Shown here piece after piece: positions 53,443 to 64,000 of a stretch of DNA of 64,000 bases. The stretch comes from Cruorifilaria tuberocauda (lineage: Eukaryota > Nematoda > Chromadorea > Rhabditida > Onchocercidae), in NCBI GenBank assembly GCA_013365365.1, contig JABVXU010000008.1:458061-522060 (forward strand), given 5' to 3'. How positions within the stretch are numbered: the stretch's first letter is position 1; each line of letters opens with the position of its first letter. The notes under the pieces are model-generated. The model had not been told where the DNA came from. It searched no databases and was given only the letters and a program-made list of their open reading frames with translations. The translations under genes were made by a program, and so were the position numbers.

Positions 53443-56400
53443 ATGGTGAACGAATATTATCGACTGGTTGATATTTTTGAAACGGTTTCGGTTTTTGCGT
53501 CGAATGAAAAGGTTCACAATTGAATTTGAAAATATCATTATATCTTTAAAATGTTACCATTATGTCCTTATACACTGATATCAGGTGACTTGCATTGATG
53601 GAACATCAGAAACGTTATTTCTGGGTACTTCGCAAGGACGCGTTTTGCTTGTGGATCTTTCAGCAAAGAGTGTGATTAATGCATTACAACTTTCGACGGT
53701 AATTATTTTAAAAAATATCCGGGATTCAAAAATAGTGTGGAAAATTTTTTACAATATCTAAAACTTAAGAAGTTTTAGAATACTGCCGTGACACGAATAG
53801 TGGCTGCTACAGCGCTTGGTTATCTTATTGTTCTGTCAGCTTCTACTATCTTTAATATAGAAGTAAAGACATTAAAGGTAAACTTTCACAACTTTTGCTG
53901 TTCTGGAGATTCTTGAGAACTATGCTATTTTGATACAAATTTTCGATCTACCGTTAATACCTCGCATTTTTCAAATAGTAGAATTTTAGCTTCCTAATAT
54001 CGCCAATTAAAACAACCTCAAATTTTAATAGTTTAAGCAGCTTCATTTCACTTATAACGATTATTCATTACTCTGATTACTTACTAGTAGTCAGAGTTTC
54101 GGTTGCGTTGTATTGTCATGGAACTGAATCGGATTTCAATTATTGAGTTAAGATTAATTCGGATTTAAATATTTTTCAGCTAATTAGCTCAAGTACGGCA
54201 TCAAATATAGCTCATTTGGCTCTGAATAAGGATCCAGTGGTAACAGATCCGTTTGCTTTACAGCTTGCTTTAGTTACGAACAATCGCTATATCTTAGTCT
54301 GTGAAAGCAAAACGAATAATTTGGTAATTCAGCAAGAGATACGAACTGAGAACAATGTGGTTGCCTTATCGTACAATAAATATTGCATATGCTACGCTGT
54401 GCCCAATGCTTATTTTGTCTATAATATCCTGAAAAATAAAACTCTGTCATTGTTCCCGTATGATCCACAAGCTATATATCCTATTATTATAAATACAGAT
54501 GCGGTTAGCAAATTTTTGCTTTAAATTACCTTACAAAAATTAAGCCTTAAAGAAAATCAGTTTTTGGCTTTTCAAGCTACAAGTATCAACGGTTTTAGGA
54601 AGAATTTCTGGTGAATGGTATGCAAGGTTTGGGCGTTTTCGCAACAGCAGACGGTGTCTCATCTCGACCGCCGCTATTTTGGGGTCTGGATCCTATCATA
54701 TCGTTTGCATACCGTTCGCCACATGTCTTTGTTCTCACAGCAGCTTCGATTACTATTTACAGGTTCTTTTTGCCAGGATTGAACTTGATAAAAGTTATTT
54801 TGAAAGGAATTTCATTTAACAGTTACTTGATGTAAAATGCTTAATAGTATATAACTGTTTTCAGTTCGGAACAGTCAGTTGTTCTGCAGAGGTGGTCCTT
54901 CACAACTGGAACATTGTTAGAGTGTATTGACGGACAAGTGTATGTCTGTAATAGCAAGAATATTAATCTTCTAGAACAAATATCGTGGCTCGATAGGGTA
55001 TAAATTCAATTTGGTCAGCAAATTGTTTTTATTTTGTTATTAATCCAAAGATCGTTACGTGACTCAGTTTTTGTTGTGAGTTTGAAATTCAAAGCATGGC
55101 AAAATATAGGAAAAAAGTTTTTCTTTTTAAGGCAGAAGCTCTTGCTGACAGTGGACAGTTGGATGAAGCAGTGAGATTTGCTGAAAATGCTATTTCGAAT
55201 GGGCATTATGACGAAGCAGAAATACTGGTAAAGTTCAATAAATGGTCTTCTCATGCGACTATCTGTGATGAAACAGGAAATATTTATAATTACTTTCAGA
55301 AATTCAATGAATTAAAGCAGAAAGTGGCCTTGGCGCTTTTCAAACGGGAAGAATTTGAAAAATTTTACGAACTAGCCGTGTCATCCGAATTAGATCCTCG
55401 TACGGTAATGAGTACTAGATTTTTATCCAGGATAAGTTTTGTCATACTAGACATACTTTTTCTTTGTTTCTGTTCTATGTTCCCTTTTTGTTTTCCTTAG
55501 TGCTGTTTATGTCCTTCTTTTCAGGTTTTGATATCATTTAAATTTTTACTTCCGTTTCCATCAGAGTATCCGTCAGAACTAAATAAGGAAGCCACAAAGT
55601 TGTCGGGAGAAGTTTTTGATGATCTCGTCGCAGAAAAATCCGTTCATCTTATAACTTTTTTGGAACATTATCTGAAAACAATCAGAGAACTTCATTGGAC
55701 TGCCGGATTTTGTCGGGTACTCAATGCATTTCTGGAAGTTGCATACGCACACCGCTTATTTAGAATTAAAGATTCGAGAAATCATTTTTATGGACAATTT
55801 TTCATTCTTCTTAGCGGTTATAATAGAGTTAAAACATAATTCCGTCATATTAATTTTGGAGCACAAAACTGAGATAGTTGGGTGTTAGTTCCCAGATAAT
55901 TCAATGGAAGGTTATGAATTTTTCCACCTCATTATATGAATTTTTTTCTAATTTAGGAGATCATCAATCTATTTAAAAAGTATCAACTTGATCATTTAAG
56001 TCTTGGATTTTTAAATAAATCTGGTTATCAAATTAATGTAAATCTTGCACGGCAGACTGTAGTAATTTCAGATTTTATTGCATGTATCATATCTTTCACT
56101 CAAAATTTGCACTCTTCAGGATATTGACGCTATATTACTAAGATTGATATCACTACGACAAGATGCACTAGATGTTGAGGATATGTCGTTAAATCTTCAC
56201 TGCACATTTGAGGACTGTAATGAATGGATGCGAAAACATAAGCGCCGAAAATTCCTTATTACCGTTGCATTTTGTCTGTTAGATTTTGATAACGCCCTTG
56301 TAGTAAGTCAAGAATTATGTAGTGAGAATCTTTGGGATGATGGAATCGCAAAACTGTGTCTACAATTCTTTCCAAGGTGATTTGGCTAACATATACGCAC

Positions 56401-58098
56401 ATGAAACAAATGTCTAATTATGAATACATAAGTGAATTCTTAAAGTGAATTCTTTAAGCGAATTCTTTATTCAAATCTTAGCGAGTGCCTAAGAATTCCC
56501 TTCATTGTTTTTGAACGTTATTATAAATCGTAAAATGAAAAAATTAACTGAATTGCAGGTTTCATTCGGAACAGACAATATTAAGTTGGGTTGAGTTTTT
56601 GCTCAAAGTTCGTCGGGATGATGTAGTCGACGGCTTAAAAAGATGTTTGGTCAAATTAGATCATTTAAAGATTATACGTATTTTACAGCAAGAGCGGAGT
56701 ACACTGATTAAATATCTTGAAGAAATTAAATCTCTCCAAGTATTTTGCTTCGATATTTAAAAGTAGATGTCAAATTTGCAGATTCTATTTCATCTTCAAT
56801 TGACATTCTCGAAACTCCGAATGTTTCCACTATTATTAAATTGGTCAAGTAGGTTAGATACAAAGATAGATTTTTTTTTGCAGAACATCGAATTTCACTC
56901 AATGTTATTTTCAATGTATGTAGACGAAATCAACACATTATTGGAAGGCAGAAAAAGTGAAAAATCGTACAGGAGAGAGTTACGTATTTTCCTTCTTCAG
57001 CCAAATAAGCTTAATTTGTTGAACACACGTGCCGTTCTCAAGAGTTATCCACACTTTGCTGTCGAATTAACCTTGCTCGAAGGTGTTAAGGTCACTTTAT
57101 TTCTAAAATTATTTTAACCATTAAAGACATATTGACTTGTGAAATACGATCATTTGAAGTGTAAGCCTACTGTGTTTCAGCATTTCTTTCGTATGTTCCA
57201 AGGCATCAGTTTTTTTTTTCTTGAATAATGCGTTCAGATATGATTTTTTGAAGTTTTATTTGACTTTAGATATATTTTGATGGAGAATTTTTAAATGAAT
57301 ATGAAGTTCTTAATTCTTTAAAAAAAAATTGCCAGAAAAAAGGTTCTGTTGAATGCCTGGAAAAATTGCTCAATGATCACAGAGATTACGACGCTGCTGA
57401 ATTATTCTGCATTTATACAGATAGATCGGAATACGTTCTGAGATCGACACTTTTGAACTTCTATCTGCAAAATGTTGCGTAAGCTTCAGTTCCTGATCAG
57501 CTTCACTTGATAGTGTTTGAATAATCTGCTCTTGCTTTAGTCTTAAATAAGCTTGCTTTTTTAAAAATTTTAAACGTTGTCGAGTAACTCACGGATAATT
57601 TTCATTATCTTGCACTAATGACTTCTCTATAGGTCTGAGCCGGAATTCAGATCACGTATAATCAGTTTATTGAACACGCCTAGCTTTATATCCAATGGGA
57701 CTGAAGTTTTGCATGATATTCCGAAGGAATGGTCATTACCGTCAATTCTTTGTTTCATAGAAGGTGCTGTATTGTCAGTGAAAGACCGATCACACTGTAA
57801 ACAACTGAAAGAAAAGGTATTTATTAATAATTTGGTACAGAGCAGTGTTCCTTCAAAGCTCTTCATTTACTGAAATTCAACAAAAATTTTGAATTTGCAA
57901 ATGAAAAGTGACATTTTTCCGGCCATGGCACAAGCGTTAAAAGCACTCTCAAGGGAAGCAATGAAAGCCGCTCACCTACATATTGAAATTGATGAGAAAA
58001 CAGTATGTACTGTATGTGGAGTCCCGATAAGCAATGAAGATGCCGCATGCTATCCACATTCAAGCCAGATATTTCATCGAAGATGTCTGAAGATTTAA
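53443..58098 (+). CDS. TGFBRAP1: TGFBRAP1/Vps3, CORVET tethering subunit (Vps39 family)
   Basis: Endosomal Rab5 effector subunit of CORVET. Exons: 53443-53511, 53585-53698, 53779-53877, 54180-54503, 54599-54762, 54865-54997, 55132-55227, 55300-55404, 55525-55716, 56120-56376, 56559-56739, 56884-57090, 57336-57478, 57633-57816 and a final segment to 58098; about 830 aa (human about 860). N-terminal CNH domain: TCIDGTSETLFLGTSQGRVL, LALNKDPVVTDPF, SLFPYDPQ, EEFLVNGMQGLGVFATADGV. The helical middle includes DIDAILLRLISLRQDAL. The C-terminus has IPKEWSLPSILCFIEGAVL and the zinc-finger-like KTVCTVCGVPISNEDAACYP followed by an HRRC. Matches at LNKDPV..DPF and GLG.FAT point to TGFBRAP1 rather than VPS39. 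The last junction is unresolved: TGA at 57871 is in frame between 57816 and 57909, so a small intron must remove it; GT 57845 to AG 57934 keeps frame but is weak. ATG 53443 follows an acceptor by seven bases. Confidence 0.88.
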
Positions 58099-58906
58099 AG
58101 TAATCTCTAAGCACGATACATTCCTCAGGTGTCTCACTTCTGTATAAAATGAACTTCTGTAAACAAAGCTTTCTTGTAATAGTGCACTTCGTCGGGAAAG
58201 TTTTAGATTTGAATTGTTGTCCTATTCCCTTGTGGAAGATTAATGTTCATATTATAGTGTCGATGAACGGAGATCACTTTTTGATTATTGGAAATATGGA
58301 TGTAGTTGTGATAGAAGCAAAAAGGGAAAGGAAAACTACGAGTGATGAATCCCAATTCTTTGTATATTAGGTGATTTGCAAAAGCATATTGATATTTCAT
58401 TGGATACGAAAATGATTATAGATTAAATTTTACATTTTAACGTCAATATAAATTTAGTTTTAGAATGGAGAGATTTGTGTGTCAACTAATTAATCAGATG
58501 TTCAAGATACCGATTCGCGAAGTGCTCAAGATATAAAATTTAAGCTATATAGGAACAACTGTATTGAGTGACGAACATTCTCCGATATTTCTGTTTTTAT
58601 TTCCGAAAAAAATATTTTAATTTCAAGAAACACTTTTTTTACGAAAAATATTCGTAAAAAAAGTGTTTCTTGAAATTAATCGGAAATTTCCATACATTTT
58701 TCCCAGACAAAATACTTGTGAAGTAGGTTCCATTACGATCACCACAAAATACTACCTCGCTTTTCATATGAATTAATGATTACAATAAAATACACCGAAA
58801 TAAATAAATCGAGCAATATGGCGGGACATGGAACTTGTTGTATTTACATAAATTTTACTCAAAAAAAAAATGTATTCAGCTGGAAGAGTTGTCGTTTGCG
58901 CTTCGT
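58099..58906. other. Convergent 3' ends of TGFBRAP1 and TOM1, with large hairpin
   Basis: Contains both 3' UTRs. The main structure is a long inverted repeat at 58599-58687. Frames at 58149-58370 (plus) and 58203-58400 (minus) overlap each other and have no known motif. Confidence 0.5.
58599..58687. repeat. Long hairpin: 29-bp perfect stem extended by an 8-bp outer stem
   Basis: Arms 58617-58645 (core TTTCAAGAAACACTTTTTTT) and 58651-58679 are exact reverse complements around AAATA. Outside them ATTTCCGA (58599-58606) pairs with TCGGAAAT (58680-58687), with 10 unpaired bases on the left side only. This looks like a full palindromic MITE-like insert or a strong RNA hairpin between convergent genes. 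Confidence 0.85.
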
Positions 58907-61900
58907 CTATGTTGATTGTTCATGCGGGGGCGCTTTACTCTCTGCAGAGCACCCTGAAAACGTGCGCTGTAAACAAAAATTAAAGTTGAAGTTCAACGGC
59001 ACAAATTATACCACTAAAAACGCAGATTAATACGGATAAGTCTAACAAGTTCACAACAGGGAAAAACACACCGCTTGGGACTGTCATAGGCGAAGCGACA
59101 ACATTATCTTTCTTGCCTTCCTGGGCTTCTAACCACTCCGCCATCTCGGCTGCTTCGCTGTCACTAACTGGAGCATTCTTGTTTGTTACCATTGTCGGTT
59201 GACTGGTACCAGTTTGTTCCCGCATGCCGCATGCTTTCGCCCTTTAAAGCATTTTGGAACGATTATCGCGCACAAATTTATATCTCCTCAAATTGTTTTG
59301 AACTAATTCTAAATAATTTGAATCATCATTTTCTATTAGATGAAATTGCTTGTGTGACAACGTCAGTCTTTAAACTTCGAAATGAATTTATGTTATCATT
59401 AACATTATCATCAGGATCAAATTAAGCGTATCCTGAGTCTGTCGAATTCGACCGTATGCAGGCCCTTTAGAAATCGATTCGCAATACCAATCGGTTAAAT
59501 GCACATATATAAATCAGAAAATCTAAATAGCCATCATGCAGATTGTCTTCCATAACTACATAAAGCCTTTGGGAACAAACTGAATCGTTCTCCCACTATT
59601 CAGTCATCCCACTTCCATGGAACATCTTGATCGATTCCTGAGGAAGTAATAAAGTAACCAGAGCTTCTTTCGTATCGTATATCAAAAAAAAATATATTAC
59701 CCAGTAAAATCTGAAACATTAGAAATTTTCAGTGCACCAAGTTGCTGATTCAGTTTCTGGTCATCTAATTCAATCAAGTTATTCTGCGAACCCGAATTTT
59801 CTTTGGTACCACATGCGCGATTAACCATATAGCGATTATATTTTTCAAAAAGATTGTTACAATCATCATTTACCATCAGTAGTTCATCTGAAACTCATTT
59901 AATTACCAATAATCTCATTTTATTGCCTTTATCAGTATTACAATCTATTTTTGTTACTTTATATCTTAGTGAATTCTCGTTTTATTATAATATAAATAAT
60001 AACTATAACAAATACACTTAACATTCATTTTTAGAATGTCAGTTTATCGCGAATTAATCAGAAGAATTTATCCATGCAAGGCATAAAGCATATCCACAGT
60101 ATAAGCTCTAAAAAGACATGTTCCATCTCGTCATTGCAATCCACATCACAAGTTTGTCATTCATAAAAGCAATGATAGAATGTAAAAATGGAGATTTGCG
60201 TAACTTTCCTATGTTTTAGTACTTCTTAATCAACTGAATATATCTTCCTGCTTACAAAAATGCGACAAGTTGTATTCGTTTGAAAAAGGGGAACTTACAC
60301 ATGACTTCATCATTCTGAACCGAACGAATAAGATCTTGAATTCTCACATGCATCTGTTTTACAACAGTGTGCAATTCATCCAACAGCTGCAAGTCATCTG
60401 GGGTTTCTTTTCCAGGAACCATTTCAGACAGCAATTCTCGCATAACCTTAAATAAAGTACACAAAGTACTCAGCACCGAATCTTCCTCAGAGTTGGCAAG
60501 AAATAAAAATATTCGAAATGCATTTCACTGTGATCTCAAAAGAGGCGGAGATTAAACATATAAAACATATACACCAATACTATAAAGAAACAGGACGTTT
60601 CTGGATTTACTTGAATTTTATAAAGCTTACGAAAATTTCGAGTTTCTAAACCTGGAATTTCTCACATCGTAACATGCATAAATTATTGATATAGCTACCT
60701 TCAAATTGCCGTTTACTACATCAAGTTCTTTGCGTAATTTCTCCAGCTGTTCTGGCGTGGGATGCACAAATTTCGAAGCGAAGTTCTGTGACTCAGGATT
60801 CTGAAAAATGATAAGTTGGACAGCCCATTAAATTCTAAAGATAATCAAAATATAATTGCCGAAAGTTTCTAATTTTTATGAATTAAAAAAAAGAATAAGA
60901 TCAGTTCGTTAATTTTCCCACCCAAATTAGCCATAATTTAGCGAATCTTTTATACCAACGTACACATTTGCCCATGAGTCTTTTGTCTTTTCTGATTCTA
61001 CAGAAAAAAACTAACACAGTCAGTTGTAGATGTCATGAAGTATCATGAAAATTTTGAAATTATATATATATTTAAAAGGGAAGAGCTGTTGAAATTAGTA
61101 GCATCCACACAATTAAGAAAAGTCAGTTTCTGGTTTAATAAGATGATGAAGTTTAAATAATAAGGAAACTGACTTATAAGAAGCATAGCACAAGGACATA
61201 AGTAAAGTTAAGAAATGTTAAATTTCGTTCCCACACAGCTACAAGTAAACAAGTTCATAAATGCTTATGAAGTAAATTACATTTATGCAAAGTAGAGAAA
61301 AAGTGAATATCAATAATGTGTGACCAAAGACAACGGCAGCAATGGGTGCTCAAAGAACAAACGAGAATAACACTCATTTCAGTGATGTAAGAAATTTGAT
61401 TAAAGTCAATATGAACCAGTTTCCAACATTGTGATTCTTGGATGGTAAAATTTCAAATCATTATATTTTTTTTGGTAGAGAAATATGATGGAATTCATTC
61501 AGCCACAGTGCTGAGAATGATAACTTATCGGGAAAGGATAGTTGAAAAATACATGAAAATGATAAGTATATCCTCTTCTGAGCAGTACAGTAAATCCGAA
61601 AGAGTTAATAGCAGATGAATACTTTGAAAGGAACTACTATGTTCTTTTCTGAAAGCCAATATATCCCATTGATATCAGACGAAATGAACAACTAATTTAC
61701 CAAATTCCAGAATGCATAGAGTGCAGAGAGATACGACTTCTGCGATCCGCTAATATAAAGGCTACCTGACTCTACTATGGATTTGAATGTTCATGTGACA
61801 AGTAATCTAGAATACTGCAGTGCTAGTCGCAGTAACTTACATACCAAAATGCCTTGTCCTGTGACATCTTGAACAACTGCAGCCGTCGGTTTTTCGATCG

Positions 61901-63314
61901 GAAACACACTCTAAATGTTGTGGGATAAAAAATTGAGCAAAAAAACCTTTGTGCAAAGATTCTACAAATTCGTATTTAACTGCATTAATTAATAGATTTG
62001 TTGCACTAACTGAATTTTCAAGCGTATTAATAATTATTATAGATAAACAAGCAATGAATAAAAAAAAGACAATATTCATCTGTAAGAGGAAATGTATTGG
62101 ATGATAGAAAATTGCGCAACATTTTTAAAAGAATAATGTCCTTATATTTATGAGGAATTATAAAATAACTCTTTTTGGAGTCAATATTGGTGCCATCGAA
62201 CTAGGATCTGCAACAGGAAATTGAACACCCTTTTCTTTCAATTCATTGTAAACTTGACAAACACCTTGTAAACGTGGATCATCTTGAAATACATCATTCC
62301 ATGACTATAATTTCCTTTCGTAGACTCTGATTAGGAATTTCAAAAGCATGAATGCTTATTTGCTTTCGTTAATTTCATTGCCATATATAAACAAAAAGTG
62401 ATAAACGCTGGTTATAAATTTATATTGTTTACTAAAAAATAATTTCTCTAAAGGCTTTTCCAAAGAAAGGCAAATAAAAAACATTCTAAGCAGTAGCCAG
62501 ATTCAAAAATTTAACTCATATGAACCGAATAGTGAATATAAATTAAAACTATTGGATAAACAACCTGAATTAAGCCGAGAACATGTTCTCGTATTACTTG
62601 GGGTGCGTCAAATTTCGGACCGAGAAGCCTGACAAGTTCGTTTATGAAGTCCTTCTGACAAACTAACTCGTGAAATCGATTATCGCAGTTTTTCACACAC
62701 GTTTCTAACAGTGTTAGTGTGTACATAACAACAGCATTATTTTTTGACATCTGTGAATGTAGTCGTTTACGAATTGCGCGCATTGCATCACGTCCTCTAC
62801 AACAACTGCTTGAACAGTTTACTTTCTAGTCTTGAAAAAAATCAGCTCTACTGACCGAAATTCTACGGAAATGAACGGAACAAAAAAAGTACAAACCCTT
62901 CTGTTGTGTTATTGATGAAGTCGCAGATTTCCATATTTAATCCCCAATTTTCAGTTGCTAAAACGGTTGCATCGGTTGCCATCTCTACAACAAGAAATAT
63001 TTTTTCAAAACAAATATCACAAAAACCAAGGTCAATATTTTATCACAGTAAATATCAAAGATGCAAAAAAATGAATGGAAATATTTCGTTTGAAAAGGTA
63101 GACTCTGCTCTTTCATTCTCATTTGCATTCCTTTGACAACATATTACACCGCTCAAGTTATATGCAACGCTGTGAATACTGCTATAACGTTACCGATCTT
63201 GCGTCCAACTGGCGTCGCAAACGGACTACCCTGAAAGAAGTCGCTAACACGTTCCGTGACTGATGCCGCAGCTTCCTTTGCACTTTCCATTGCGTTATTA
63301 ACTTGCTCTTGCAT
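58907..63314 (-). CDS. TOM1: TOM1-type VHS and GAT domain protein
   Basis: Endosomal adaptor that binds ubiquitinated cargo, Tollip and clathrin. Exons (minus): 63314-63194, 62984-62897, 62796-62565, 62304-62170, 61910-61845, 60800-60699, 60446-60299, 59887-59701, 59241-59072, 58953-58907; 1296 nt, 431 aa. The VHS domain shows NPF-like SPFATPVGRKIEMATDATV, TENWGLNMEICDFINNT, MYTLTLLETCVKNCDNRFHE and LGLIQSWNDVF. The GAT domain shows HPTPEQLEKLRKELDVVNGN, VMRELLSEMVPG, and LLMVNDDCNNLFEKYNRYM. Human TOM1 begins close to the NPFSSPVG motif; here about 27 extra residues (MQEQVNNAMESAKEAAASVT and on) precede it. The last two exons (SEAAEMAEWLEAQEGKKDNV, then APPHEQST) fit phase but I cannot confirm them by family. 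ATG 63314 lies five bases after an acceptor at 63320-63321. The protein is shorter than human TOM1 (492 aa), mainly in the clathrin-binding tail. Confidence 0.9.
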
Positions 63315-64000
63315 TCCAGCTTAAAGATATGATACGACTAATTATATCAGCAACCCTAAGAAACCTCAAACCTCAACGCCGCAAGAACGAAGACACCAAA
63401 ACAACAGCATGGCGTTCACCCACCACTTGTCATAATTTAATACGGCCCGTATGGTCAGAAACTAGGTGAGATCTACCCAACCGGTCCCGACAATTTCCTT
63501 ACCGGCTTTGGAATAGAAAGCAAACGCGGATATGTTCGGTATCGATGGACTTCGCAAAGCGCATAAATTCTTCATTACACGACTCAAATCGATAGTGTTA
63601 GGTAAGCATGGTTTAAACCTCAGGATAAATGAACAAATCCAGTATAATTAAAATTTATAGCAATTTCAGTCATTTTAAATAACGTAAAAATCATTTTCCT
63701 TTCACTTCAGAGATGCAGTAGATTATAAGATTTCATAGACATTTCATTTTGTTTAACTCTTACAATTAGTTCAATGAACTGCAAATGAAATAGACCTGTC
63801 ATTCAACTCGGCAAAAAAAGCAAGAAAAAAATGGAACAGATTCACCAAAAGTTAACACTATCTAGTTCTACAAATAGAAGGAATAAGTGGAAACTGTCAG
63901 ATTTCACACCTTGCCCGAATTCACATAGTAAGATATTTATAACCAAATTGAATTTAGAAGAGAAATTATAAATCATCTTTGAGGATAGTATTTTTGTCTG
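63315..64000. promoter_or_regulatory. Upstream region of TOM1, edge of window
   Basis: Should hold the TOM1 promoter. The GC-rich 13-mer ACGGCCCGTATGG at 63443-63455 is the reverse complement of the motif at 39001-39013. No exon of another gene recognised up to the window end. Confidence 0.4.

Noticed and set aside
55957..56119. Extra exon in TGFBRAP1 between the exons ending 55716 and starting 56120
   Set aside because: An acceptor and open frame exist at 55957, but the two flanking exons join in phase and match the family without a gap, so this is more likely intron.

Overview
The window looks like nuclear DNA of a nematode, most likely a spirurid/filarial worm. This is inferred from AT-rich sequence, genes split into many short exons by introns of about 70 to 640 nt, ordinary GT-AG junctions with a few GC-AG ones, start codons a few bases after a (T)nAG acceptor (as in spliced-leader trans-splicing), a tailless/nhr-67 type receptor, a PDI ending in HTEL, and a near-exact SL1 spliced-leader sequence. 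No bacterial genes, CRISPR array, rRNA, tRNA or coding transposon was recognised. I assembled exons by hand from reading frame, splice signals and remembered family similarity; no search was run. Exon sums divide by three and give normal family lengths for the complete models, which supports them.

Layout: 0.8-4.9 kb (+) polypeptide GalNAc-transferase of the GALNT10/gly-10 type, with an antisense SL1-like sequence in its largest intron. 4.9-12.7 kb is a gene-poor gap holding a 3.3-kb palindromic structure: two 710-bp arms identical at 709 positions around a 1.9-kb spacer. 12.7-14.7 kb (-) tailless-type nuclear receptor (nhr-67 like) lacking its first exon(s), followed by about 9 kb without recognisable genes. 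23.7-26.9 kb (-) UDP-GlcNAc pyrophosphorylase. 29.4-30.9 kb (+) mitochondrial phosphate carrier (first exon not found). 33.7-34.9 kb (+) PIGQ/GPI1 of GPI-anchor synthesis (5' part not found). 35.7-36.3 kb (+) CEP41-like rhodanese-domain protein (5' part not found). 37.0-38.7 kb (-) complex I subunit NDUFB11. 40.0-41.4 kb (+) Rho GDP-dissociation inhibitor. 43.7-47.3 kb (-) protein disulfide isomerase. 49.3-52.9 kb (+) RUNDC1. 53.4-58.1 kb (+) TGFBRAP1/Vps3 of the CORVET complex. 58.9-63.3 kb (-) TOM1-type VHS-GAT protein.

The genes are largely housekeeping and do not form one pathway, but some are related in role: UAP1 makes the UDP-GlcNAc that PIGQ's complex consumes; GALNT10, PDI and PIGQ all act in the secretory pathway; the phosphate carrier and NDUFB11 serve oxidative phosphorylation; and RUNDC1, TGFBRAP1 and TOM1, contiguous at the right end, all belong to endosome/lysosome traffic. 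The most unusual items are the SL1-like sequence in an intron, the near-perfect 710-bp inverted repeat, several GC-AG introns, and hairpins and tandem repeats in two intergenic gaps.
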